Of a stretch of DNA of 56,681 bases, positions 34,173 to 41,792 are shown in pieces. The notes under the pieces were generated by a model. The model was given only the letters and a program-made list of their open reading frames with translations, did not search any database and was not told the DNA's origin. The stretch lies in NCBI GenBank assembly GCA_016192825.1, contig JACPTK010000028.1, positions 1-56,681 on the forward strand. The letters run 5' to 3'. The DNA is from Betaproteobacteria bacterium. GTDB taxonomy: Bacteria > Pseudomonadota > Gammaproteobacteria > Burkholderiales > SG8-41. The first letter of the stretch is position 1. Every line of letters begins with the position of its first letter. Made by a program: the position numbers and the translations under genes.

Positions 34173-34748
34173 ATGTCCGACGACCCGGATTATCTCGGCA
34201 GGCTGCGGGATTACTACGCCCGGCACCGGGTGTTGCCGTCCTACTCCCGCATCGGCGGCCTCCTGGGCTTCAGCTCCAAGGCCTCCGTCGCCAAGCTGGT
34301 GGGCCGGCTGCAGGCGGCGGGCTACCTGGAGTTCACCGCGGACCGGCGGCTCAAGCCCGGCCGCCGCTTCTTCGAGAGGTCCGTCGCGGGCAGCAAGGTG
34401 GCCGCCGGCTTTCCCAGCGCGGTCGCCGACGACCTGCAGGACGACGTCGCCATCGACCAGGACCTGGTCCGCCATCCTTCCCGCACGGTGCTGGTGACCG
34501 TCAAGGGCGACTCCATGATCGACGCTGGCCTGCTGCCCGGTGACCGGGCGGTGGTCGAGCGGCGCCACACTGCCGCCGAGGGCGACATCGTCGTGGCGAT
34601 CGTGGACAACGAGTCGACGATCAAGCGCCTCGCGAAAGAGCGCGGCCGCTTCGTCTTGAAGCCGGAGAACAAGGCCTACCCCATCCTGCGGCCGAAGGAG
34701 CTGGAAATCTTCGGCGTCGTCGTCGGCAGCTATCGCAAGTACCGATAA
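34173..34748 (+). CDS. lexA: LexA-family SOS repressor
   Basis: 191-residue repressor/protease. The N-terminal winged helix has LPSYSRIGGLLGFSSKASVA (21-40). The self-cleavage bond is Ala78-Gly79 in KVAAGFPS. The catalytic dyad is Ser114 (KGDSMIDAG) and Lys151 (STIKRLAK). RecA-stimulated cleavage would derepress the cassette. The recognition helix differs from ordinary proteobacterial LexA, in line with the unusual palindrome. Its place at the head of imuA-imuB-dnaE2 matches the second LexA (LexA2) known from several proteobacteria; whether the genome has another lexA cannot be seen here. Confidence 0.93.
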   Translation: MSDDPDYLGRLRDYYARHRVLPSYSRIGGLLGFSSKASVAKLVGRLQAAGYLEFTADRRLKPGRRFFERSVAGSKVAAGFPSAVADDLQDDVAIDQDLVRHPSRTVLVTVKGDSMIDAGLLPGDRAVVERRHTAAEGDIVVAIVDNESTIKRLAKERGRFVLKPENKAYPILRPKELEIFGVVVGSYRKYR

Positions 34749-34840
34749 TCTTGTAAATCCTGTCCATTTCTTGTTTTTGAGGCGAGTTCCAGCCCGCTCC
34801 AATCCTGTGAAATCTTGTAAATCCTGTCTAATTTTCAACC
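34749..34840. repeat. AATCCTGT-type repeat overlapping the imuA start
   Basis: TTGTAAATCCTGTCC, AATCCTGTG, AAATCTTGT and AAATCCTGT units with a period of about 9. Similar units lie at 52965-52995. The first codons of imuA are made of this sequence. Confidence 0.7.
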
Positions 34841-35526
34841 ATCCCGCGATCTGGCGCGGCGACCGGCTGGGCGGCGTCGCGACGCCGAGCGTGCCGACGG
34901 GATTTTCTGAATTGGACGCGGCGCTGCCCGGCGGCGGCTGGCCGGCCGCGGCGCTCACGGAAATCCTGCCGCAGCACGAAGGCATCGGCGAGCTGCGCCT
35001 GCTGGGGCCCGCGCTCGCCGCGCTGTCCGCGCAGCGGCGCACGCTGGTATGGGTCGCGCCCCCTTATCTGCCCTACGCGCCGGCGCTCCAGGCCGCCGGC
35101 ATCGACCTCGCCCGCCTCGTCGTCGTCAGGACGCGCTCGCCGAAGCAGGCGCTGTGGGCGATCGAGCAGGCCCTGCGCTCGAGCGCCTGCGGCGCGGTGC
35201 TCGCCTGGCCGGAGGAAATCCGCTGGCCCGAGCTGCGCCGCCTGCAGCTCGCGACCGAGGGCGGCCGGGCGCTCGCCGTGCTGTTCCGCCCCGCGCGCGC
35301 CGCCGGCGACGCCTCGCCCGCCGCGCTGCGCCTCGGCCTCGACACCCACGCGGGCGGGCTCGCGGCGCGCATCCTGAAGCGCCGCGGCGCCATGCTCGAC
35401 AAGCCGCTCCTGCTGCCGCTGCAGCCAGTCGTGAGCAGGAGCCACTCCGCCAACCATGCTGTGGATCGCCCTTCACTTTCCGCTCCTGCCCCTCGAATCG
35501 TTCCTGCCGGCATCATCCCGCTCTGA
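34807..35526 (+). CDS. imuA: translesion synthesis accessory protein ImuA (SulA/RecA-like)
   Basis: About 239 residues. ImuA is a RecA-like domain without a full ATP site that works with ImuB and DnaE2 in damage-induced mutagenesis. It begins HPAIWRGDRLGG and has VPTGFSELDAALPGGGWPAA, the RecA-like start, and LLGPALAALSAQRRTLVWVA. No ATG is available; GTG at 34807 lies inside an AATCCTGT-type repeat and gives a normal N-terminus, while TTG at 34771 lies in the MFLRRVP repeat. The last 71 bases overlap imuB, so the C-terminal 23 residues are probably not conserved. Confidence 0.85.
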   Translation: MKSCKSCLIFNHPAIWRGDRLGGVATPSVPTGFSELDAALPGGGWPAAALTEILPQHEGIGELRLLGPALAALSAQRRTLVWVAPPYLPYAPALQAAGIDLARLVVVRTRSPKQALWAIEQALRSSACGAVLAWPEEIRWPELRRLQLATEGGRALAVLFRPARAAGDASPAALRLGLDTHAGGLAARILKRRGAMLDKPLLLPLQPVVSRSHSANHAVDRPSLSAPAPRIVPAGIIPL

Positions 35527-36883
35527 ATCGTGGGCCGTCGCCGACGGCCCCGGCGTCATGATGTGCAACCCGCGAGCCCGCGCTCAGGGAGTCCGCCCGG
35601 GAATGAGTCTCGCCGCGGCGTGCGCGCTCGCGCCGGACCTCCGCCACCGCCCGCGGGACGCGGCGGCGGAAGACGCGGCGCTCGGGCAGATCGCGGCCTG
35701 GTCGGTGCAGTTCACCCCCGCCGTCTCGCTGCAGCCGCCGCGCGGCCTGCTGCTGGAAATCGAAGGCAGCCTGCGGCTGCTCGGCGGGATCGGGAGCATC
35801 CTGGAAGCGATCAGGCGCGGCGTCGCGGACATGGGCTACACCGTGTCGCTCGCCTGCGCGCCGACGGTCTCGGCGGCGTGGCTCCTCGCGCGCGGCGGAA
35901 CCGAGCGGGTCTTCGCCGGTCAGCGCGCCATCCGGGAGGCGATCTCGCCGCTGCCGGTGCGCGTGCTCGACTGCGAGGCGCAGGCGCTCGACACGCTGGC
36001 GGCAATCGGCGCGCGGACGATCGGCGATCTCCTCGCCCTGCCGCGCGACGGCGTGGCGCGGCGCTTCGGGCAGCGGCTGCTCGATCAACTCGACCGCGCG
36101 CTGGGGGAGCGGCCCGAGGCGCGCGCGTTCTTCACCGCCGCGCCGCGCTTCGACGCGGCGATCGAGCTCGCGGCGGGGACCGCGAGCGCCGAAGCGCTGC
36201 TGTTTCCCGCCCGGCGGCTGCTGACCCAGCTCGCCGGCTACCTCGCGGGGCGCTGCGCCGGAATCCAGGGTTTCAACCTGGTCCTGCGGCACGAGGACGC
36301 GCCGGACACCGTGCTCGAGATCGGGCTCGCCGCGCCGTCGCGCGAGGCCGACCGGTTCGTTCTCCTCGCCCGCGAGCGGCTGGCGGCCACGGCCCTCGCG
36401 GCGCCGGTCACCCGGGTCGGGGTCGAAGCCGGGGAAATCCTCACGCTCGCGGGAGAGCCGGGGAATCTCTTTCCCGACCACGCGGGCGACGCGGGCGACT
36501 GGGCGCGGCTCGTCGAGCGCCTGCGCGCGCGGCTCGGGCCGGACGCCGTGCACGGGCTCGCGCCGCGCGCCGAGCACCGGCCGGAGCGCGCGTGGCGGGC
36601 GACCGCGCCCGGCGCCCGCGCCGAACAGGCCGGGCGCGCGCCGCGTCCGCTGTGGCTGATCGAGCAGCCGCGCCCGCTCGCGGAAGTGAACTCGAAGCCG
36701 CGCTACCGCGACGGCGCCCTCGCCCTCCTCGCGGGTCCCGAGCGCATCGAGTCGGGCTGGTGGGACGGGGCCGACGTGAAGCGCGATTACTTCATCGCGC
36801 AGACGCCCGACCGGGCCACGCTCTGGGTCTATCGCGATCGCAGGAGGCCGGGGGGGTGGTTTTTGCATGGCATTTTTGGTTAA
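35456..36883 (+). CDS. imuB: Y-family polymerase-like protein ImuB
   Basis: 475 residues of the DinB/Y-polymerase superfamily. It starts MLWIALHFPLLPLESFLPAS and has the family segments VRPGMSLAAACALAPDL, LLLEIEGSLRLLGG, LACAPTVSAAWLLARGG and LLALPRDGVARRFGQRLLDQ. ImuB proteins usually lack the catalytic acidic residues and act as the hub that joins ImuA, DnaE2 and the beta clamp; the absence of a DVD-type motif at the N-terminus here agrees. ATG at 35456 overlaps imuA by 71 bases. It ends WVYRDRRRPGGWFLHGIFG. Confidence 0.92.
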   Translation: MLWIALHFPLLPLESFLPASSRSESWAVADGPGVMMCNPRARAQGVRPGMSLAAACALAPDLRHRPRDAAAEDAALGQIAAWSVQFTPAVSLQPPRGLLLEIEGSLRLLGGIGSILEAIRRGVADMGYTVSLACAPTVSAAWLLARGGTERVFAGQRAIREAISPLPVRVLDCEAQALDTLAAIGARTIGDLLALPRDGVARRFGQRLLDQLDRALGERPEARAFFTAAPRFDAAIELAAGTASAEALLFPARRLLTQLAGYLAGRCAGIQGFNLVLRHEDAPDTVLEIGLAAPSREADRFVLLARERLAATALAAPVTRVGVEAGEILTLAGEPGNLFPDHAGDAGDWARLVERLRARLGPDAVHGLAPRAEHRPERAWRATAPGARAEQAGRAPRPLWLIEQPRPLAEVNSKPRYRDGALALLAGPERIESGWWDGADVKRDYFIAQTPDRATLWVYRDRRRPGGWFLHGIFG

Positions 36884-36975
36884 GGATGACGCAAATGCTG
36901 CGTGAGGGCGGGAGAGCGGGAGAGCGATAGAACCCGGTTTTTCGATCTCACGATCTCCCGACTTCACGGATTCTC
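36884..36975. repeat. GCGGGAGA-type repeat between imuB and dnaE2
   Basis: GGGCGGGAGAGCGGGAGAGC and inverse forms such as CGATCTCACGATCTCCCG fill the 92-bp gap; they can pair with each other. No ribosome binding site of good quality is left before dnaE2. Confidence 0.6.
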
Positions 36976-39900
36976 ATGGTTTCGTTGCCCGCCTACGCCG
37001 AGCTGCACTGCGTAACCAACTTCACGTTCCTGCGCGGCGCGTCGCATCCCGAGGAGCTGGTCGCGCGCGCGGCGCAACTCGGCTATTGCGCGCTCGCCGT
37101 CACCGACGAGTGCTCGCTCGCCGGCGTGGTGCGCGCGCACGTCGCCGCCAGGGAGCACGGCCTCAAGCTCGTCATCGGCGCCGAGTTCAGGATCGCGGAC
37201 GGCCCGCGCGTCGTGCTGCTCGCGACCGACCGCGCCGCTTACGGCAACCTGTCCCAGCTCATCACGACTGCGCGGCGGCGCAGCGGAAAAGGCAGCTATA
37301 GCGTCCGATGGGACGATATGGATCGAGGAACCCCCGGATGCCTCGCCATCCTCATTCCGCCGGACATTCCGGCCTCGAATCCCCCCTCTCCCTTCCCTCA
37401 TCCCCGCCCTTCTCCCGAGAGGAGAAGGGGGGCTCGAGCCTCCTCTCTCCCCTCGGGAGAGAGGTTGGGAGCGAGGGATGGAGGGGCGGGGGTGAGGGGG
37501 AAATGCGGAGAGGCAAAGGACCCATGGAATGAGGTGGTCGAGGACGCGCGACGGCTCGCGCGCGCTTATGACGGCCGCGCCTGGATCGCCGCCGAGCTGC
37601 TGTGCGGCCCGGACGACCGGGCGCGGCTCGGCGCGCTGAGGGCGCTCGGCGCGGCCGCCGGCCTGCCGCTCGCCGCGGCCGGCGACGTGCACATGCACGT
37701 GCGCTCGCGCCGGGCGCTGCAGGACACGCTGACCGCGATCCGGCTGCGCACCACGGTCGCCGAAGCGCGCGGCGCGCTCTATCCCAACGCCGAGCGCCAC
37801 CTGCGCATGCGCGTGCGGCTCGCGCAGCTCTATCCCCCCGAGCTGCTCGCCGAAACCGTCCGCATCTCGGAGCGCTGCACGTTCTCCCTCGACAGCCTGC
37901 GCTACGAGTACCCGGAGGAGCTTGCGCCGGCGGGTCATACGCCGGCCTCCTATCTGAGGGAGATCACGGAAGCGGGATTGCGCCGGCGCTTTCCCGCCGG
38001 CGTCCCCGGCAACGTGCGCGAGCTGATCGAGCACGAGCTGGCGCTGATCGCCGAGCTGGAGTACGAGCCCTACTTCCTCACCGTGCACGACATCGTGCGG
38101 TTCGCGCACGGCCGCGGCATTCTGTGCCAGGGGCGCGGCTCGGCCGCCAATTCCGCGGTGTGCTACGCGCTCGGCATCACCGAGGTGGACCCGGCGCGCA
38201 TGAACATGCTGTTCGAGCGTTTCATCTCGCGCGAGAGGAACGAGCCTCCCGACATCGACGTCGACTTCGAGCACCAGCGGCGCGAGGAGGTCATCCAGTA
38301 CCTCTACAACAAGTACGGCCGCGACCGCGCCGCGCTCGCCGCCACGGTGATCACCTACCGCACCAGGAGCGCGATCCGCGACGCCGGCAAGGCGCTCGGC
38401 TTCGATTTGCAGCAGGTGGACCGCCTGTCCCGCTCGTTCGCGTGGTGGGACGGCAAGCATTCCGTGAGCCAGCGCCTCGCCGAGGCGGGGTTCTCCGCCG
38501 ACAGCCCGCAGGTCGAGCGCCTGGTCGAGCTGGTCGGCACGCTTGCCGGCTTCCCCCGGCACCTGTCGCAGCACACCGGCGGCTTCGTGTTCGCGCGCGG
38601 GCTCTTGTCGCGCCTCGTGCCGATCGAGAACGCGGCGATGCCGGCGCGGAGCGTCATCCAGTGGGACAAGGACGACCTCGATGCGCTGGGGCTGCTCAAA
38701 GTGGACGTGCTCGCGCTCGGCATGCTCTCCGCGATCCGCCGGGCGCTGGACATGATCGGCGCCTGGCGCGGGACGACGTTCACCATGAGCGACGTGCCGC
38801 CCGAGGACCCGGCGGTGTACGAGATGATCCAGCACGCGGATACGATCGGCGTGTTCCAGATCGAGTCGCGCGCGCAGATGAGCATGCTGCCGCGGCTGAA
38901 GCCCGCCAGCTACTACGACCTCGTGATCGAGGTCGCGATCGTGCGCCCCGGGCCGATCCAGGGCGGCATGGTCCATCCCTACCTGCGCCGGCGCCAGGGC
39001 ATCGAGCCGGTCACCTGCCCGAGCGAAGCGGTCAAGTCGGTGCTCGCGCGCACGCTCGGCGTGCCGATCTTCCAGGAGCAGGTGATGCAGCTCGCGATCG
39101 TCGCCGCCGGCTTCACGCCCGGCGAGTCCGACAAGCTGCGGCGCTCGATGGCGGCGTGGCGCCGCAAGGGCGGGCTCGAGCATTTCGAGCAACGCCTGGT
39201 CTCGGGCATGCTCGCGCGCGGCTACCGGCGCGAGTTCGCCGAGCAGATCTACCGGCAGATCCTCGGCTTCGGCGAGTACGGCTTTCCCGAGGCTCATTCG
39301 GCAAGCTTCGCGCTGCTGGTGTACGTCTCGGCGTGGATCAAGCGTCACGAGCCGGCGGCGTTCCTCGCGGCGCTCCTGAACAGCCAGCCGATGGGCTTCT
39401 ACGCGCCGTCGCAGCTCGTGCAGGACGCGCGGCGGCACGACGTCGCCGTGCTGCCGGTGGACGTCACCGTCAGCGACTGGGACTGCGTCCTCGAGAAAAG
39501 CGCGGAATCGAACCGCCAAGACGCCAAGGAAGACACAAGCCCCGACACAAAGGAACTCGAATCACGACTCACGACTCACGAATCACGCTTCTCGGACCGG
39601 GTCGAATCACCAATCACCAATCACCAATCACGCCTTTTGCCACAAGTGCGGCTCGGCCTCAGGATGATCTCCGGCTTCGCCGAGGCGGCCGCGGCGCGCC
39701 TGATCGCGGCGCGCCGCGAGCGCCCATTCGACTCGGTCGAAGACATGGCCCGGCGCTCGCAACTGAACCGCCGCGACTTGAAGCTCCTCGCCGCCGCGGG
39801 CGCCTTGAAGCCGCTGGCCGCGCACCGCCGCCTGGCGCATTGGGAAGCCGCGGGGATCGAGCGCGCCACGCCCGTTCTCGGCGACTGCCCGATCGACGAG

Positions 39901-40344
39901 CCGCTGCCGCAACTCGCTCCGCCGGGCGAGGCGGACGAGTTGATCGCCGACTACGCGAGCCTCGGCCTCACGCTCGGCCGCCACCCGCTCGCGCTGCTGC
40001 GGCCGCGGCTCGCGCGCATGCGGCTCGCCACCGCAGCCGCACTGCGCGAGCTTCCGCACGGCCGCCCCGCGCGCGCCGCTGGCATCGTCGTCGGCCGCCA
40101 GCGGCCCGACACCGCTTCAGGGGTGATCTTCGTCACGCTGGAGGACGAGACGGGCAGCGTCAACGTGATCGTCTGGCGCGATCTCGCCGAGCGCCAGCGG
40201 CGCGAATTGCTGGGTTCGCGCTTGATGGGGGTTTACGGAACCCTGGAGAGAGAGGGAGAAGTCGTCCATCTCATCGCAAAGCAGCTCGTTAACCACAGTG
40301 AGCTATTGGGAGCACTGGAGACTTCGAGCCGGGATTTCCACTAG
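36976..40344 (+). CDS. dnaE2: error-prone DNA polymerase DnaE2 (ImuC) with two in-frame repeat insertions
   Basis: C-family polymerase of 1122 residues, the replicating subunit of the ImuAB-DnaE2 translesion system. PHP domain at 1-110 (AELHCVTNFTFLRGASHPEE). Catalytic acids in PDIDVDFEHQRREEVIQY (near 417). An OB-fold nucleic-acid domain is near the C-terminus (GVIFVTLEDETGSVNVIVW). Two stretches do not belong to the family: about residues 133-183 (proline/arginine-rich, from a CTCCCGAGAGGAGAAGG-type palindromic repeat) and about 844-890 (ESNRQDAKEDTSPDTKELES and following, from CGCCAAG and AATCACC/CGACTCA repeats). Both keep the frame. The TAG stop belongs to a palindromic repeat. Confidence 0.92.
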   Translation: MVSLPAYAELHCVTNFTFLRGASHPEELVARAAQLGYCALAVTDECSLAGVVRAHVAAREHGLKLVIGAEFRIADGPRVVLLATDRAAYGNLSQLITTARRRSGKGSYSVRWDDMDRGTPGCLAILIPPDIPASNPPSPFPHPRPSPERRRGARASSLPSGERLGARDGGAGVRGKCGEAKDPWNEVVEDARRLARAYDGRAWIAAELLCGPDDRARLGALRALGAAAGLPLAAAGDVHMHVRSRRALQDTLTAIRLRTTVAEARGALYPNAERHLRMRVRLAQLYPPELLAETVRISERCTFSLDSLRYEYPEELAPAGHTPASYLREITEAGLRRRFPAGVPGNVRELIEHELALIAELEYEPYFLTVHDIVRFAHGRGILCQGRGSAANSAVCYALGITEVDPARMNMLFERFISRERNEPPDIDVDFEHQRREEVIQYLYNKYGRDRAALAATVITYRTRSAIRDAGKALGFDLQQVDRLSRSFAWWDGKHSVSQRLAEAGFSADSPQVERLVELVGTLAGFPRHLSQHTGGFVFARGLLSRLVPIENAAMPARSVIQWDKDDLDALGLLKVDVLALGMLSAIRRALDMIGAWRGTTFTMSDVPPEDPAVYEMIQHADTIGVFQIESRAQMSMLPRLKPASYYDLVIEVAIVRPGPIQGGMVHPYLRRRQGIEPVTCPSEAVKSVLARTLGVPIFQEQVMQLAIVAAGFTPGESDKLRRSMAAWRRKGGLEHFEQRLVSGMLARGYRREFAEQIYRQILGFGEYGFPEAHSASFALLVYVSAWIKRHEPAAFLAALLNSQPMGFYAPSQLVQDARRHDVAVLPVDVTVSDWDCVLEKSAESNRQDAKEDTSPDTKELESRLTTHESRFSDRVESPITNHQSRLLPQVRLGLRMISGFAEAAAARLIAARRERPFDSVEDMARRSQLNRRDLKLLAAAGALKPLAAHRRLAHWEAAGIERATPVLGDCPIDEPLPQLAPPGEADELIADYASLGLTLGRHPLALLRPRLARMRLATAAALRELPHGRPARAAGIVVGRQRPDTASGVIFVTLEDETGSVNVIVWRDLAERQRRELLGSRLMGVYGTLEREGEVVHLIAKQLVNHSELLGALETSSRDFH
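37375..37520. repeat. palindromic CTCCCGAGNGGAG repeat inside dnaE2
   Basis: CCTTCTCCCGAGAGGAGAAG at about 37409 and CTCTCCCCTCGGGAGAGAGG at about 37461 are hairpins of the same type as CTCTCCCGAGGGGAGAAGGG near 41073, which is intergenic. Here the repeat is read as protein. Confidence 0.85.
39505..39645. repeat. heptamer and CGCCAAG repeats inside dnaE2
   Basis: AACCGCCAAGACGCCAAGGA near 39511, then CACGACTCACGACTCACG (period 7) near 39564 and AATCACCAATCACCAATCAC (period 7) near 39604. All are types otherwise found between genes in this window. Confidence 0.9.
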
Positions 40345-40549
40345 GAGTGTGTCGGGCTTTGCCCCGACACACTCCTTACGCAAAACCGCCCGCAGGCAAA
40401 CGACAGCATTGGATGCGAAATACCTGAATTCGCCGCTGTTCCTGCACTTCCTGGTGGCAAGAACACGCTTTTCACTCCACTCTGTCGTAAGTCAGCGGGC
40501 GGTTTTGCATTTAGCAGCCTGTCGGAACTTCAAGTCCGACAGGCTGCTA
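40342..40549. repeat. REPIN-like doublet of TAG-type palindromes, copies 3 and 4
   Basis: Palindrome TAGGAGTGTGTCGGGCTTTG (plus inverse arm) at 40342-40378 is followed by ACGCAAAACCGCCCGC. About 100 bp further the mirror arrangement appears: GCGGGCGGTTTTGCATT at 40495-40511 and then the palindrome TAGCAGCCTGTCGGAACTTC (plus inverse arm) at 40512-40549. Two inverted copies around a short centre resemble REPIN/BIME units. The first TAG ends dnaE2. Confidence 0.85.
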
Positions 40550-40811
40550 GTGCCTTGAAACCAATTGAATTCAAGTATATAAATGACGATATCCGGGCAG
40601 CCCCGCCCCCGCCGCCCGATCGCCAGTAATCACCGCTTGCCGCGCCGCCCCGATCCCGCGGCGTGGCCCCTCCAGGCTCAGACCCCGCCTGACCGCCGTT
40701 GGCGCCGCTGTGTCGGCGCTTGTTGCGCGCGCAGGGTTTTCGTTCGCGGGACCCAACCCGAAGAACGAGCCCAGTGCGCAGGGACAGCAGGAGTCGGGAA
40801 CGAGGATCGAG
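40550..40811. other. intergenic, no gene recognised
   Basis: G+C-rich with a frame from GTG 40710 that joins the small membrane protein below; the upstream part of that frame has no membrane or family features and is probably leader. Confidence 0.4.
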
Positions 40812-41024
40812 ATGGAGGCCGCAGCCGAAGAATTCGCCGCCGTGCGCAGCCGGTACGAGCAGTACTGGGCGGCGCAAGTCGCGCGGCTCGAGCAAACCCT
40901 TTACCGGCTGCACATTCTGAAGCAGGGCGTCGAGCTGTTGCTGCTGGTGAGCAGCTACCTGATCTATTACTTTCTCGATTGCATCGCGGTCGTCATAGCG
41001 ATGCCCCTGCCCCTCGTCCGCTAA
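40812..41024 (+). CDS. small single-span membrane protein, unknown
   Basis: 70 residues from ATG 40812 (MEAAAEEFAAVRSRYEQYWA), behind ACGAGGATCGAG. An amphipathic helix of about 45 residues (possible coiled coil) is followed by the hydrophobic segment GVELLLLVSSYLIYYFLDCI and VVIAMPLPLVR. The frame can be extended to 40710. Function unknown. Confidence 0.5.
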   Translation: MEAAAEEFAAVRSRYEQYWAAQVARLEQTLYRLHILKQGVELLLLVSSYLIYYFLDCIAVVIAMPLPLVR

Positions 41025-41347
41025 CGAGCTTTGCGTAAGTGCTTTACGCCGCTCGACCCTCACCCCTTCCCCCTCTCCCGAGGGGAGAAGGGGAAGGGAT
41101 AGCGAAAATGGCCAGTAAGCGATTTCCGAAAGACTGGCAAGCAGGCGCGGCGCCGGGAACGGCACGACGAGTGGCGGGTTTCCCGACGCGCAGGCGTCGG
41201 CCGCTTACAGCGATTTCGCCCGGCACTGGCACGTGCCGGCGGTTTTCGATGCGCGCCTCCACCCGCCACCCCGAGGGGAAGGGGGGACCGGGGCCGGGCG
41301 CGCTTGTGCGCGACCTGTCTCGCTGATCCGCTGTGCGCGAAGCGCCG
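41025..41347. repeat. intergenic with CTCCCGAGGGGAG palindromic repeat
   Basis: CTCTCCCGAGGGGAGAAGGG near 41073 forms a hairpin of the family also found inside dnaE2. A CCACCCCGAGGGGAAGGGGG relative lies near 41265. No gene was recognised. Confidence 0.7.
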
Positions 41348-41533
41348 CTATGTCAGCAGCGCAAGCACGATCAGCAGCAGCGCCAGAGCCTGGAACCCGA
41401 CCCGCGCGCCCATCCACTGCTCGCTTCTCAAGTGGCCCACCTCGCCATCGGTGGCCATCGAGGTGATGCCGGCGATGAGCGAGCCTATCGTGGCCAGCAA
41501 GGCGGTGAGAACCAGTGCTGTCATCATGGTCAT
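41348..41533 (-). CDS. small two-span membrane protein, HIG1-like
   Basis: 61 residues with two hydrophobic helices (ALVLTALLATIGSLIAGITS and ARVGFQALALLLIVLALL) joined by a polar loop EVGHLRSEQWMGARVG. This layout and the RxGFQALAL segment resemble bacterial HIG1/twin-transmembrane proteins associated with cytochrome oxidase. TAGGAGGTCGTC precedes the start. An FNR-like box lies about 60 bases upstream at the class II position, which fits a low-oxygen role. Family assignment is moderate. Confidence 0.65.
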   Translation of the reverse strand: MTMMTALVLTALLATIGSLIAGITSMATDGEVGHLRSEQWMGARVGFQALALLLIVLALLT

Positions 41534-41564
41534 GACGACCTCCTATTGGGATAAAGCAGGATCC

Positions 41565-41605
41565 AATTTATGCCTGCCTGCGGGGGGCCCCTTGATCAAG
41601 GTCAA
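41565..41605 (-). promoter_or_regulatory. FNR/Anr-like class II promoter for the HIG1-like gene
   Basis: TTGATCAAGGTCAA at 41592-41605 matches TTGAT-N4-ATCAA with one change. On the minus strand a -10-like TAAATT lies at 41570-41565, about 31 bases from the centre of the box, the expected distance for activation at -41.5. The box is nearly symmetric, so it could also serve the plus strand. Confidence 0.5.
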
Positions 41606-41792
41606 GGACCCTCCAAATAAAGGGGTGAGGCGGGCATGCGCCGGGCGCCAACGTGGGTAATCGGGGAACCGGGCCGCTCCCCGCCATTCGCATTCCCCCC
41701 CCCAACCGTCATCGGCTTTGTTGCCGGGCGTGGAGCGCAAGGGTATTCTTCGGCTGCGGCCCCGCCGGCCCGCGCCAACAAGGAGAGCCCGA

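Noticed and set aside
36964-39519. 851-codon frame antisense to dnaE2
   Set aside because: It is a G+C-driven shadow without membrane, enzyme or binding motifs.
40298-40558. 86-codon frame across the palindromic doublet
   Set aside because: It consists of dnaE2 tail in another frame plus repeat DNA.
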